NCBI GenBank assembly: GCA_937960645.1
Contig: CALGPJ010000006.1
Coordinates: 62,001 to 126,000, forward strand
Reading direction: 5' to 3'
DNA length: 64,000 nt
From: an uncultured Spirochaetia bacterium
GTDB taxonomy: Bacteria; Spirochaetota; Spirochaetia; JABEVK01
Shown: piece by piece, positions 46,431 to 55,480 of the stretch
Position numbering within the stretch: the first letter of the stretch is position 1
Layout of the letters: each line of letters opens with the position of its first letter
Made by a program: the position numbers and the translations under genes
The notes under the pieces: generated by a model
What the model was told of the DNA's origin: nothing
The model's input: only the letters and a program-made list of their open reading frames with translations
Database searches by the model: none

Positions 46431-47458
46431 CGGGGATCGAAGAGCATCGCATCCCCGTAACTGAAAAACCGATACTCTTTTTGAATCGCCTCCTGGTACG
46501 TATCCAAAACGAGCTTCAGACCGGCCAGAGCGGCCACCAACAAGAGGAGGGTGCTTCCCGGCGTGTGGAAATTGGTCAGAAGGAAGCGGGTCACCCGAAA
46601 TGCGTAACCCGGATGGATGAACAAATCCGTGTTACCGCGTTTGGGCTGGAAGCGGCCTTCAGCCTCGACGGCAGATTCCAGGGTACGAAGGCTGGTGGTT
46701 CCCACCGCGAGGATGGGACGCTCTTCGTCCAGAGCCTTGTTGAGGGCCAGAGCCGTGGAAGGCGGCACCTCGTACTCTTCGGTGTGCATACGGTGCTGCG
46801 TCACGTCGTGGGTGCGAATCGGAAGAAAGGTGCCCAGGCCCACGTGGAGTGTCACCGCGGCAATTTCGATTCCCGTTTCTTGCATCTTGGTGAGGATTTC
46901 CGGGGTAAAATGGAGGCCAGCGGTGGGGGCTGCCGAGCTCCCCGGAATCTCCGCATAAACCGTTTGATACCGTGTTTCATCATCCGGCCGGTCTTCTCGT
47001 TTCATGTAGGGAGGCAGGGGAACGTGCCCATACTGTTGAAAAAAAACTTCATCGACAGGGTCGGAAAATGATCCGATCCAAAGCTCTCTTTCTCGATACT
47101 TCAAGGTGAATACCCGGCCCTCCGGAGCTTGAAACATTTCGCCTGGTTTTTTTCGGGATGCCCTGGGCAGGAGAACGGCCCAACTCTTCCGTTCGGCATC
47201 GTGGGGATGACTGAAAAGGACCGATACTTCTTTTCCACGATCATCGACCAGGACAAGTCGTGATTTGCGTACCTTGCTGTTGTTGACGATGCACAGAGTT
47301 CCCCTGTCCAGGATTTGGGTGATTTCGGAAAAGTGCCGATGGCTTCGTTTGCCCGTTTTGGTGGACAAAACTAGAAGTCTGTCGTCACCGCGCCGCTCGC
47401 TTGGCCTGTCGGCGATCAGATGTGGGGGAAGGTCAAAAGAGATGTCCTTGAGGGTCAT
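46427..47458 (-). CDS. queA: S-adenosylmethionine:tRNA ribosyltransferase-isomerase
   Basis: 343 residues from the ATG at 47458 ([19 protein letters not shown]). Transfers and rearranges the ribose of AdoMet onto preQ1 in tRNA, the step after Tgt in queuosine synthesis. Family motifs: [22 protein letters not shown], then [17 protein letters not shown] and [11 protein letters not shown], ending [10 protein letters not shown]. It overlaps the 3' end of ruvB by 26 bases; the ruvB-queA link is conserved in many bacteria. It is last in the seven-gene lepB-to-queA operon. Confidence 0.97.
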   Translation of the reverse strand: MTLKDISFDLPPHLIADRPSERRGDDRLLVLSTKTGKRSHRHFSEITQILDRGTLCIVNNSKVRKSRLVLVDDRGKEVSVLFSHPHDAERKSWAVLLPRASRKKPGEMFQAPEGRVFTLKYRERELWIGSFSDPVDEVFFQQYGHVPLPPYMKREDRPDDETRYQTVYAEIPGSSAAPTAGLHFTPEILTKMQETGIEIAAVTLHVGLGTFLPIRTHDVTQHRMHTEEYEVPPSTALALNKALDEERPILAVGTTSLRTLESAVEAEGRFQPKRGNTDLFIHPGYAFRVTRFLLTNFHTPGSTLLLLVAALAGLKLVLDTYQEAIQKEYRFFSYGDAMLFDPR

Positions 47459-48491
47459 CGGGCGCTCCTTTGTTTCGATCTTGCCATTGCCCCTCCAGAC
47501 CAACATGGATGTAGGCCTGCCGGGTTGCCACCCTACCTCGTGGTGTCCGCTGAAGAAGCCCCTGTTGAATGAGGTAGGGTTCATAGAAGTCCTCCAGACT
47601 GTCCGCCCCTTCCCCGACCGTGATGGCAAGGGTTTCCACCCCCACCGGCCCGCCCTGGAACAGTGTGATGATGTTTCGGAGGATGGCCCTGTCCTGGGCA
47701 TCGAGACCCAGCGGATCGATTTCCAATCTACTCAATGCTTTGCGGGCCACATCTTCGTCGATGGATTTTTTATGGGATATTTGCATGAAGTCCCGAATTC
47801 GGCGCAGGAGACGGTTGGCCACCCTCGGCGTCCCTCGGGAACAGGAGGCGATCAGTCTCCTGGCCCCCTCCTCGAGGCCGATCTGCATCACACTGGCGGA
47901 TCGTTTCAACACGTTTTCAATTTCCTCTCGGCTGTAATAATTCAGACGCAGCGGTATACCGAATCGAGTGAACAGAGGGCTGCTGATCTTTCCGGGTTTC
48001 GTGGTGGCCCCAACCAGGGTGAAGGGAGGTATGGGAATGCGGATGGTACGGGCGGCAGGTCCCTGACCGATGACCCAGTCCAATTCGTAATCCTCCATGG
48101 CGATGTAGAGCATTTCTTCGATAGCGGGTTTCAGGCGGTGAATTTCATCGATAAAAAGAACGGCCCGATCGGGTAAGGTCGTGAGAATACCCGCCAAATC
48201 CTTGGGCTTGTCCAGCGCAGGCGCCGAGGTGACCCGAAACTCTACCCCCAACTCTTGTGCGATGATACCGGCGAGGGTGGTCTTTCCCAAACCCGGAGGT
48301 CCCGAGATAAAAACATGATCCAGGGCCTGTCCTCTCTCGCGCGCTGCCTGCAGAAAGACGGTCAGGTTGTTTTTGATGGCCTCCTGGCCCTGAAACTCGT
48401 TCAAGAGCCGGGGACGAAGGAGTATCTCCTGAAGTCTGTCCTCATCCTGGGATTCGGAATCCAGGGGGCGTTTCAATGGGTGCTCAGCCAT
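47433..48491 (-). CDS. ruvB: Holliday junction branch-migration ATPase RuvB
   Basis: 352 residues. Hexameric motor that, with RuvA, drives branch migration. [34 protein letters not shown] (Walker A), [10 protein letters not shown] (Walker B), [13 protein letters not shown] (sensor 1) and [19 protein letters not shown] (sensor 2 and arginine region) are all present, followed by the winged helix ([13 protein letters not shown]). It overlaps ruvA by 19 bases. Confidence 0.98.
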   Translation of the reverse strand: MAEHPLKRPLDSESQDEDRLQEILLRPRLLNEFQGQEAIKNNLTVFLQAARERGQALDHVFISGPPGLGKTTLAGIIAQELGVEFRVTSAPALDKPKDLAGILTTLPDRAVLFIDEIHRLKPAIEEMLYIAMEDYELDWVIGQGPAARTIRIPIPPFTLVGATTKPGKISSPLFTRFGIPLRLNYYSREEIENVLKRSASVMQIGLEEGARRLIASCSRGTPRVANRLLRRIRDFMQISHKKSIDEDVARKALSRLEIDPLGLDAQDRAILRNIITLFQGGPVGVETLAITVGEGADSLEDFYEPYLIQQGLLQRTPRGRVATRQAYIHVGLEGQWQDRNKGAPDDPQGHLF

Positions 48492-49072
48492 AGAAGGGCC
48501 TTTTTGAACAGTAGTTTTTCTTTTTCTTCGAGTGGTTTGTTCACAAGCTCATCCTCATGCGCAACAGCTCTAATGGCTTCCTCCACCAATTTGCGATCGA
48601 AGCCCATATCGACCAGGCTGATGATGACATCGTTCCAACTTCTGTCGGCAGGTTGCGCTGCGGTTTCATCGAGTACGAGTTTACCTCGGAGCGTCAACAG
48701 GATTTTTTGAGCAGTTTTCAGACCGACACCCGGGGCCTTGCTGAGGGCTTGCGGATCCCCAACCTCGAGTGCCGCCTGAATTTGCTGGGGGGTCAGGGTG
48801 GAAAGGACTTTCAGTGCCACCCGGGGGCCCAGTCCATCGACTTTGATCAGTTCGAGGAAAATTTTTTTTTCCAACGATGTCGAAAACCCATAGAGTCTCA
48901 TCTGATCCTCGGTGTGGTGAAGCCAGCAAAATAGACGGATTTCCTGTCCCAGGCTGGGCAGGGACTGGAGGGTTTGAAGGGAGACGCTCAGTTCCCATTC
49001 GATGCCGCCGGTGGACAGGTAAACGGTATCGGAGGTTTTGCCGGAAAGGGTTCCTGTAATACTATGAAACAT
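48473..49072 (-). CDS. ruvA: Holliday junction recognition protein RuvA
   Basis: 199 residues. Binds four-way junctions. The oligonucleotide-binding fold is N-terminal ([20 protein letters not shown]), followed by helix-hairpin-helix motifs ([17 protein letters not shown] and [19 protein letters not shown]). A flexible linker and a C-terminal RuvB-binding domain ([14 protein letters not shown]) complete it. Overlaps ruvC by 11 bases upstream. Confidence 0.97.
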   Translation of the reverse strand: MFHSITGTLSGKTSDTVYLSTGGIEWELSVSLQTLQSLPSLGQEIRLFCWLHHTEDQMRLYGFSTSLEKKIFLELIKVDGLGPRVALKVLSTLTPQQIQAALEVGDPQALSKAPGVGLKTAQKILLTLRGKLVLDETAAQPADRSWNDVIISLVDMGFDRKLVEEAIRAVAHEDELVNKPLEEKEKLLFKKALLWLSTH

Positions 49073-49547
49073 GACGGGTTACCCCTTGTTGGCTCGCACA
49101 GTATGCGATGGCTAAAGCGTCGGCCGCGTGACTGGGGCGAGGAATTTCCCGCAGGCCGAGGATGATGCGGATCATTTCCGATACCTGTTCTTTCTGTGCT
49201 TTGGCGATTCCGACCACGGTTTTCTTGATTTGATTGGGGGCCAACTCGGCCAGGGGAATCCCGCTCATCTGCAGTGTCATCAGGACCACTCCTCTGGCCT
49301 GAGCGACGGGCAAGGCACTGGTGATGTTTTTGCTGAAGAAAAGCGTTTCGATTCCGCAGATGTCGGGTTGGAATCGATCAACCAGATCACGGACCTGTTG
49401 GTGAATCGATAAAAGACGCTCTCCGGCAGAGCAGTCAGAATCGGTGGCGATAATTCCGTACTCGACAAGCGGGATTTGGCGGTCGTGAAAACGGATAACC
49501 CCCCAGCCCGTAGACGCCAATCCGGGATCGATCCCCAGGCAGGTCAT
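49062..49547 (-). CDS. ruvC: Holliday junction resolvase RuvC
   Basis: 161 residues. Endonuclease that cuts four-way junctions. The RNase H-like acidic residues are in LGIDPGLASTGWGV (first Asp), GIETLFFSKN (Glu) and SHAADALAIA (final Asp pair with His). With RuvA and RuvB the window holds the whole resolving machine. ATGA overlap with the yebC stop. Confidence 0.97.
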   Translation of the reverse strand: MTCLGIDPGLASTGWGVIRFHDRQIPLVEYGIIATDSDCSAGERLLSIHQQVRDLVDRFQPDICGIETLFFSKNITSALPVAQARGVVLMTLQMSGIPLAELAPNQIKKTVVGIAKAQKEQVSEMIRIILGLREIPRPSHAADALAIAYCASQQGVTRHVS

Positions 49548-50284
49548 TCCTCCTCGGTATCCTCGGGAATTTCGAGGTTATGATAAACATTCTGAACGTC
49601 ATCGTTTTCTTCGAGCTTTTCGATGAGGTTCATGGCTTTCTGCAACGCCTCTCCCTCGAGCTTGATCCAATTTTCGGGCAGTAGGGTGACTTCGGCCGAT
49701 TCCTGTTCCAGCTTCTTGTCGCTGATGGCATTGAAGACCTTTTCGAAGTCTTCGGGTTCCGTGGTGACGGTGATGATCCCGTCCTCGGTTCTCACGTCCT
49801 CCGCTCCGGCTTCCAAGGCCACATCCAGGATCTGATCTTCAGAATACTTTTCGGCATCGAATTCGATCACTCCCTTTCTTTTGAAGAGGTAACTCACACT
49901 CCCCGTCGTTCCGAGGCTGCCTCCGTACTTGTTCAGGATGTAGCGAATGTCCGCTGCCGTTCGATTTTTGTTATCGGTCAATGTTTCAATGATGACACCG
50001 ACCCCGTTGGGCCCATAGGCCTCGTAGATAATCTCGAAATACTCGGCGCCTTCCAATTCACCGGCGCCCTTCTTGATAGCACGCTCGATGTTATCCTTGG
50101 GCATGTTGGCCGCTTTTGCCTTGAGGATAGCGGCCTTCAACCGGGGATTTCCCTCAGGATCGCTGCCGCCCATTTTGGCGGCGATACTGATTTCCTTGAT
50201 GATTTTGGTGAACACCTGGCCCCGCGCCGCATCCAAAGCGCCCTTTTTTCGTTTTATCGTTGCCCACTTACTGTGACCGGACAC
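49544..50284 (-). CDS. yebC: YebC/PmpR-family protein
   Basis: 246 residues, full length. The start GTG (50284) has GAGGAGG before it. Motifs: SGHSKWATIKRKKGALDAARG, the GGSDPEGNPRL region, MPKDNIERAIKKG, and YEAYGPNGVG. YebC proteins act as transcription regulators or, as more recent work shows, help ribosomes through polyproline stretches. It has long been seen beside ruvC, as here. Confidence 0.96.
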   Translation of the reverse strand: MSGHSKWATIKRKKGALDAARGQVFTKIIKEISIAAKMGGSDPEGNPRLKAAILKAKAANMPKDNIERAIKKGAGELEGAEYFEIIYEAYGPNGVGVIIETLTDNKNRTAADIRYILNKYGGSLGTTGSVSYLFKRKGVIEFDAEKYSEDQILDVALEAGAEDVRTEDGIITVTTEPEDFEKVFNAISDKKLEQESAEVTLLPENWIKLEGEALQKAMNLIEKLEENDDVQNVYHNLEIPEDTEEE

Positions 50285-50300
50285 GTCAACCTCCTCAGTT

Positions 50301-51044
50301 TCAATGAAATTTCAAACGATCGAATGGCCAAAACGTCAGCCAAACCAACGATTTGAGATTGCTCCTTTTGACAGGGCCCCAAACCATGCTATCCTCCCCT
50401 CCACGTGTATCGGCGAGGACCCAATACTGGTCGTCTCCCAGGGTGATTTCTTCCTTTTCCCCGGAAAACGGATCGCTTCCTTCCCAACCCGAAGGGATGG
50501 TGTTTCTCATCACATCGTAGAGTTTTTCGGAGATCTCGAACTCCGAAAGGGGGAATTCCTCACCTTGCTTCTTGATATAAGCTATGCCACCCTTTAACGA
50601 CAAGGTGTCTCCGGGTAAGGCCACCAGCCGCCGGAGAGTCAGGGAAGGATACTGCCGAGATTCTTCAAAGGGTACGAAGATCCCGAAAGTCAGAAAGCGT
50701 GAAAGATCTTTCAAAAACGTGATCAAGGGGAATTCTTCCTCGATGTAAGGCGGACGAACCAATACGATATCTCCCCGATTCGGTGAACGAAACGACGGCA
50801 AGGCCCAGGGAATCAACGGAAGCCGCGGCTCGTAGGCCAAAGGAAGAGTGAGAACATGCGACCCTGTTGGAATATTCGGACCCATGGAATCTGTTTCCAC
50901 GATGAAGGGTTTGATCACCAGGCCATCGAGAACGAGGTACGATAAATAAACGGTCACGAGAATCGTCAACGTCTTTCTGAAAAACTCTCGTCTTTTTCGT
51001 TGAATGGTATAGGATTGGTAGCTTCCAAATCCAGCCCTGGCCAT
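50301..51044 (-). CDS. Signal peptidase I paralogue with Arg at the catalytic-lysine position
   Basis: 247 residues with one N-terminal membrane helix (about 25-43). The catalytic Ser is in VETDSMGPNIPTG (Ser53). The box that normally reads K-R-x-x-G-x-P-G-D reads RRLVALPGD (138-146), so the general-base lysine is replaced by Arg138. The C-terminal box is also altered: ADTRGGEDSMVWGPV where GDNRxxSxDSR is usual. It may be an inactive or altered partner of the complete signal peptidase upstream. The start overlaps the stop of that gene by one base. Tandem signal peptidase genes are also found at this place in Borrelia, as I remember. Confidence 0.85.
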   Translation of the reverse strand: MARAGFGSYQSYTIQRKRREFFRKTLTILVTVYLSYLVLDGLVIKPFIVETDSMGPNIPTGSHVLTLPLAYEPRLPLIPWALPSFRSPNRGDIVLVRPPYIEEEFPLITFLKDLSRFLTFGIFVPFEESRQYPSLTLRRLVALPGDTLSLKGGIAYIKKQGEEFPLSEFEISEKLYDVMRNTIPSGWEGSDPFSGEKEEITLGDDQYWVLADTRGGEDSMVWGPVKRSNLKSLVWLTFWPFDRLKFH

Positions 51045-52033
51045 TAGTCGATTCCTCCCATCCTCCCGGGGGGCCAGAATCGGATCGCTGCCTGACCCAA
51101 AATCTTGTCCAGTTTTACAGGGCCGAAATACCGTCCATCGAGGGAATGATCCCTGTTGTCACCCAGGGGAAGGATCCACCCCTCGGGAATGTACATACCC
51201 GTTCGTTGTCGGAAGTACTGCCTGCGAAACTCGACGATCTGGGGCGCTTCCATCATGAGCTGCTCCAGTTCCCGCTGAAAGAGATCCAGATTGGATTCGC
51301 TACCCATCTCCTGGATGTTGGAAGTCACCAGGGTTTCGTTGTGACGTTGCAGCCTCAGTCGCGCCCTGTTTTTTGCAGCATCCTGGTAAAAAAGCTCGAG
51401 ATCCTGGGGCACATCGCGGACAGAGGGGTAGTTCAATTGAAAGCTTTTTTTGATTTCGTTTTCTTCCACCCAATCACTCCAGCCCCTGGGCCGAATCTGG
51501 AGATTTCCCCTCACGAAACGAGCACGATCACCGCCCACCACAGGTCCCCGTTTAATCAAAAAACGGATGCGCGGGTTGCCAAAATCATCCCGATCGATAT
51601 CGACCAAACTGAGTGTCAGCATGAAGATCATTCTTTGGGCCAGATCGAAAAAGGTTCCCTTGAGAGGGTTAAGGTACTGGGGACTTTCAAAAATGATGAT
51701 GTCCCCCCGCTGCGGCAGGATGGGGCTGGGGAGTTTGAACATACCCGGAAGCAGCTCGGGGCCATAGACCATTTTGTTGACGAAGATTCTATCCTGCTCT
51801 TCCAGAGTGGGCCGCATCGAGCCCGAAGGAATGACGTAAGCCTGAAAAAAATATTGATTGATCAAGAGTACAATCAGAGCTGAACTCACAAAGGTCTCGA
51901 TCCAGTCGACCAGGAAAAACTTTTTCTTTTTGTCTTCTTTCTGCTTGAGCTTCCTTCGCAAGCGCCAGGTCAGGAAAGACTCCGTCAATGTCACGAGAGC
52001 TTTGGGCAGATCTTGGATCGAGTGTCGGGCCAC
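51044..52033 (-). CDS. lepB: Signal peptidase I
   Basis: About 329 residues from a GTG at 52033, chosen because GATAAT ends seven bases before it. An ATG at 52048 in the same frame adds five residues but lies within that hexamer. A membrane helix (about 42-62, VSSALIVLLINQYFFQAYV) is followed by the nucleophile box VIPSGSMRPTL (Ser72) and by FLIKRGPVVGGD with Lys161. GDNRDHSLDGRYFGPV is box E. Between them is a large insertion (about 90-155) usual in spirochaete enzymes. Cleaves signal peptides of exported proteins such as the many in this window. First gene of lepB-lepB-yebC-ruvC-ruvA-ruvB-queA. Confidence 0.92.
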   Translation of the reverse strand: MARHSIQDLPKALVTLTESFLTWRLRRKLKQKEDKKKKFFLVDWIETFVSSALIVLLINQYFFQAYVIPSGSMRPTLEEQDRIFVNKMVYGPELLPGMFKLPSPILPQRGDIIIFESPQYLNPLKGTFFDLAQRMIFMLTLSLVDIDRDDFGNPRIRFLIKRGPVVGGDRARFVRGNLQIRPRGWSDWVEENEIKKSFQLNYPSVRDVPQDLELFYQDAAKNRARLRLQRHNETLVTSNIQEMGSESNLDLFQRELEQLMMEAPQIVEFRRQYFRQRTGMYIPEGWILPLGDNRDHSLDGRYFGPVKLDKILGQAAIRFWPPGRMGGID

Positions 52034-52040
52034 GGTGCAA

Positions 52041-52091
52041 ATTATCATGTTTCGAGCTTCGTTGACAAGACCTTTGACCCCTACCTATAAT
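52041..52091. promoter_or_regulatory. Back-to-back promoters sharing one -35 region, both with leaderless spacing
   Basis: Plus strand: TTGACA (52062-52067), 18 bases, TATAAT (52086-52091), ATG eight bases later at 52100. Minus strand: TTGTCA (52063-52068), 16 bases, GATAAT (52041-52046), GTG seven bases later at 52033. The two -35 hexamers overlap in the near-palindrome TTGACAA. No ribosome site precedes either gene. Confidence 0.6.
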
Positions 52092-52099
52092 GCCCTGTC

Positions 52100-53548
52100 A
52101 TGGCAAAAAAAACACCGCAAAAACAGCTCGAGGCCGAACTACCCAGCTGGCAGACCGCCAGGGTGGTATTACCAAAACTGGGTGGTATTCCCCCAACCTT
52201 TTATATCACCCTTCTTTACGCCATCGCTGGCCTCTTCCTCCTGTTCGCCATCTTTTTTCTACCGGGTATCGCCTGGCCTGGCGCCTGGGTCAAAGTCACG
52301 AGCACGCCACCCGGTGCCGCCGTGTTTTTTGGCAACAGGGCCTTTGGTTATACGCCCACCGAAGTTTTCGTGCCTGCGGGTGATACCGAGATGGCGTTGA
52401 AAAGGCCGGGCTTCCCACAATACGTCGCTCCGGTGAACATACCGAACCAGCCCTTTTTGTCGTGGATATTTCCGGCAAGAATGCAGATGGAGCTTACGCT
52501 GGAAAAAGGTGATGCCGTCTCGATTCTCCGCCTTTTTGAGTCCGAACTCTCGGAAATCGCCCTGTCAGCTCCTTTTGAAGAAAATCGTCAGCCACCTCCA
52601 TTATTTTCCGATCTAAAAAACGATTTGCTTGGTTGCGGTTATGACCAGGAAAAAATTAAGCAAACGCTGGTGAGCTTCGCACCTTACATCGCAGACGCCT
52701 ATCTGTACCGTGATCTGCGACTCGCCCTATCCACGGAGTTACCCAAAGGTTTCAACGAAGAACTCGCTTTCTGGGAGGCGTTTTTCCCGGACAAACCTTT
52801 TTTACCGCTTTGGATTTGGGCAAACTCTCCCCTGGCCGAGCAGTACACTCTGGCCCAGGCGAGTTTCTGGGACGAACTCAAGTCCTTTCTCAAGCCCAAA
52901 GAAAACTCGAGATCATTTTTAAGATCCCCCCTATCCGGTTTTTGGGAATTACCCCTGGGAGTTTGGGGAATGGGGCCCAGAGACTTGAAAGAACTTCCCC
53001 GAGCCGAACCCTATCTCCTTCCCTACACTCGAAATGCATCTCGAGTGAGCATTCGGCAGGGGCTTGTCACTCAAAGTGAATATGCCAGTTTCCTCAAGGC
53101 CCAGAGCAAATGGTCACGTAACAATAAGGCAGAACTGGTCAGACAGGGCTTGGTCGATGAACGTTATCTGGATGATTGGGAAACGGACCAACCTCCAGCT
53201 CCCAGGGATCCGGTCGTAAATATCAGTGCCTACGCGGCCGAGGCCTTTTTGGAATATTATTCGGCGACAGTGGGAGGCAGGGTCCGGCTGCCCTTCGACG
53301 ATGAGTGGGAGGTGGTCGCATCATCCAATCCTGGAATCCTCGAATGGATGGGTAATCCCCACAGAGTTGCCGAGTACCTGCTCTGGAACTCGGAAGGTTT
53401 TTATCAAGCCGGACCGGGAGTTGTGCGAAGTGTTCGATCGAATCTCGATGCTGCAAGGGGCTTTCGAAGCATCTACCAGCGGGGTGCCCTTCCGCCCCAG
53501 TTTTGCTCTCCTAATCTTGGTTTTCGGGTGGTCATCGAGACAAGGTGA
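52100..53548 (+). CDS. Membrane-anchored PEGA and SUMF-like protein
   Basis: 482 residues. One membrane helix (about 32-57, LLYAIAGLFLLFAIFFLPGI). A PEGA-type domain follows (about 62-110: VKVTSTPPGAAVFFGNRAFG, YTPTEVFVPAG). A long middle part is unassigned. The C-terminal ~190 residues resemble the sulfatase-modifying-factor fold (SIRQGLVTQSEYASFL, RVRLPFDDEWEVV, GFRSIYQRG, NLGFRVV). The catalytic Cys pair of the formylglycine enzyme is not present (only FCSPNLGF), so it is probably a binding domain. It lies just before smpB and divergent from lepB. Its stop overlaps the smpB start. Function unknown; likely an envelope protein. Confidence 0.78.
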   Translation: MAKKTPQKQLEAELPSWQTARVVLPKLGGIPPTFYITLLYAIAGLFLLFAIFFLPGIAWPGAWVKVTSTPPGAAVFFGNRAFGYTPTEVFVPAGDTEMALKRPGFPQYVAPVNIPNQPFLSWIFPARMQMELTLEKGDAVSILRLFESELSEIALSAPFEENRQPPPLFSDLKNDLLGCGYDQEKIKQTLVSFAPYIADAYLYRDLRLALSTELPKGFNEELAFWEAFFPDKPFLPLWIWANSPLAEQYTLAQASFWDELKSFLKPKENSRSFLRSPLSGFWELPLGVWGMGPRDLKELPRAEPYLLPYTRNASRVSIRQGLVTQSEYASFLKAQSKWSRNNKAELVRQGLVDERYLDDWETDQPPAPRDPVVNISAYAAEAFLEYYSATVGGRVRLPFDDEWEVVASSNPGILEWMGNPHRVAEYLLWNSEGFYQAGPGVVRSVRSNLDAARGFRSIYQRGALPPQFCSPNLGFRVVIETR

Positions 53549-53991
53549 ACCTCAAGATACTGGGTGAAAATCGAAAAGCCTATCATCTCTACTTTGTCCA
53601 CGACAAAATCGAGTGTGGTATGGTTTTGTTGGGCACGGAGGTCAAGTCGATCCGTGGAGGTCAATTCGCCTTTAACGAGGCTTATGCCCAGGTCGAAAAG
53701 GGTGAACTCTTTCTTTTGAATTTTCATATCAGTCCCTTTTTCAAGGGGACCACCCACAATCACGAGCCTCTGAGAAAGCGTAAACTTTTGGCTCACAAAC
53801 AGGAAATCCATAAATTGGAACGTCAGAGCCGTGAAAAGGGCTTTACCCTCATCCCTTTGCAGCTTTACCTTAAAAAAGGACGAATCAAGCTGCTCCTGGG
53901 ACTTTGCAAGGGGAAACAACTCCACGACAAACGAGAGTCGATCAAGGAGAGAGATATGAAACGGGATTTGGAAAGGTCGCACAAAGGTTAG
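53545..53991 (+). CDS. smpB: tmRNA-binding protein SmpB
   Basis: 148 residues from a GTG that overlaps the previous stop (GTGA). Works with tmRNA to rescue stalled ribosomes. NRKAYHLYFVHDKIECGMVLLGTEVKSIR is the standard start (read in parts), followed by NFHISPF, HNHEPLRKRKLL and the conserved C-terminal helix GLCKGKQLHDKRESIKERD. No ssrA RNA is seen next to it. Confidence 0.96.
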   Translation: MNLKILGENRKAYHLYFVHDKIECGMVLLGTEVKSIRGGQFAFNEAYAQVEKGELFLLNFHISPFFKGTTHNHEPLRKRKLLAHKQEIHKLERQSREKGFTLIPLQLYLKKGRIKLLLGLCKGKQLHDKRESIKERDMKRDLERSHKG

Positions 53992-53995
53992 AATC

Positions 53996-54787
53996 ATGAC
54001 CCCCTGGGACGTATTGGAAATAAAACCGGGATCCTCCAAGGATGAAATCCGTAAAGCATTTCGCGCAAAAATCAAGAAGGTGCATCCGGACAAGGCCACG
54101 CCGACAGAGCATTCCGCCCAGGAAGCAGCTCGATTGATCGAAGCCTACAAGGTCCTGCTCTCCGACTCCCTGTATTTCACCTCGGAAAGAACCTACAAGG
54201 AGTTCAATTACAGGGAATTCCTTCTTGAACGCAACGACAACCGGTCCAAGGCCAAACTCGTCCTCTACGATCTTTTGAAGAATCGGGAAGACGAAGCAAT
54301 CGCCCTTTACCTGGACACCGAGCTGCTTTGCCCCGGCTTCATTCTCAAATATCTAGACCGAGACGACTCATTGGACGCCATCTATCTTCTCGCCAATGCG
54401 TTCCGAGAACGTCGGGATTTTTGGCGCTCCCTGGATCTCCTGATCCTCCTGGGTGAAGAAGAAGTGAGAAAGCCCTTTTTTCGGCTGTTCTACATTGAAA
54501 TTCAGTACATCATCCGTCTGATCCTGACACAGGACGTTGCAGACATTTGGGATTCCGCCGAGCGAATTTTTCAAATTAAACGAGCCCTACCCCTCATCAC
54601 CGATCCCTATGAAAGGTCCCGGTTAATGGAAACAGTGGTCAAAATCTATCTGGAGGCCGGCCAATACCAAACAGTGGAATCGTGGCTCTCCAGGATGATG
54701 GAGACCTATCCGGAAGATCGCTTTGTCAAGGCTTTGATCAAACAAGCGCTGAAAAAGAACAAGCGGGTCGATGCACCAGGGGGATGA
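53996..54787 (+). CDS. J-domain protein with helical C-terminal region
   Basis: 263 residues. Residues 1-62 are a J domain: MTPWDVLEIKPGSSKDEIRKAFR, then KVHPDKAT with the HPD triad at residues 30-32, which stimulates DnaK-type ATPases. The remaining ~200 residues are helical (IALYLDTELL, YLEAGQYQTVESWLSRMM) with TPR-like units. There is no Gly/Phe region, zinc finger or DnaJ C-terminal domain, so this is a specialised co-chaperone, not DnaJ itself. It follows smpB by four bases; the client is unknown. Confidence 0.85.
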   Translation: MTPWDVLEIKPGSSKDEIRKAFRAKIKKVHPDKATPTEHSAQEAARLIEAYKVLLSDSLYFTSERTYKEFNYREFLLERNDNRSKAKLVLYDLLKNREDEAIALYLDTELLCPGFILKYLDRDDSLDAIYLLANAFRERRDFWRSLDLLILLGEEEVRKPFFRLFYIEIQYIIRLILTQDVADIWDSAERIFQIKRALPLITDPYERSRLMETVVKIYLEAGQYQTVESWLSRMMETYPEDRFVKALIKQALKKNKRVDAPGG

Positions 54788-54788
54788 A

Positions 54789-55439
54789 TCACCAGCTTAA
54801 AGAAATCCTCCTGTCGCCCTTGATAATCTGCGCAAGGGTAAACGTCCAGGTAGCTGATCTCCCATCGGCCAATCGGCTGCCGTTCGTGGATCGTAGCGGG
54901 CGCGGCGCCTTGATCGTCAGGCTGATGCTCGATTTTCGAACAGAATCGAGCGGATTCCGGGAATACTCCTGGAGGGCAGCACTCAGCTCTCTCTCGATCT
55001 CCGCAACACTCAGCTCAGGACTGATCATTTGCGAAAATGGCTCGACACCGGTAGCAAAAAAAAGATTGATGGTAACGGGGATATCGAGATTTGTGGCATC
55101 GATCACGACACCAGGCTTGTTTTTGAATTCATCCGTCAGGAACTTTGTCCAGTTTCGAAGACGCAAAAGGGTTGTGTTGGTCAGCCCCCGAGTTCGATTT
55201 TCGAGAAGCTGAACATCGCTCTTGAGCCGGATATTTTGTTGAATCGCCTCGGAATCGATAGGGCTTTCAGGCAAACTGGAATCCAATTCCCTGAGATCTT
55301 TCCAGTATTCGAGGAAAAAATCCTCGACGCTCGTTTTCGCGTTAACCAAAGCCTCTCCGTTAGCCAACAATTCGATATCCACCTGGGAAGAACACGAAAG
55401 AAAAACAATCAAGAACCCCAAAAGACCGATTTTTTGCAC
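54789..55439 (-). CDS. Predicted lipoprotein, unknown function
   Basis: About 216 residues from a GTG at 55439 (IGLLGFLIVFLSC with the lipid Cys near residue 15). A TTG at 55478 would lengthen the N-terminus but put charged residues before the signal. The mature part has a helical half (about 25-90) and a strand-rich half (SISLTIKAPRPL, ATWTFTLAQII). I do not recognise a family. It stands alone between convergent and divergent neighbours, so nothing can be said from context. Confidence 0.7.
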   Translation of the reverse strand: MQKIGLLGFLIVFLSCSSQVDIELLANGEALVNAKTSVEDFFLEYWKDLRELDSSLPESPIDSEAIQQNIRLKSDVQLLENRTRGLTNTTLLRLRNWTKFLTDEFKNKPGVVIDATNLDIPVTINLFFATGVEPFSQMISPELSVAEIERELSAALQEYSRNPLDSVRKSSISLTIKAPRPLRSTNGSRLADGRSATWTFTLAQIIKGDRRISLSW

Positions 55440-55444
55440 TCCCC

Positions 55445-55473
55445 TTACCCCCCAAAACCTTAACAAGTATACT
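55445..55473 (+). promoter_or_regulatory. Candidate galU promoter, leaderless spacing
   Basis: TATACT (55468-55473) with a weak TTACCC (55445-55450) 17 bases upstream. The ATG follows after seven bases, without a ribosome site. Confidence 0.4.
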
Positions 55474-55480
55474 GTCAATT

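Noticed and set aside
52074..52079. Second TTGACC before the PEGA/SUMF gene as -35
   Set aside because: Only six bases from TATAAT, too close to act as a -35.
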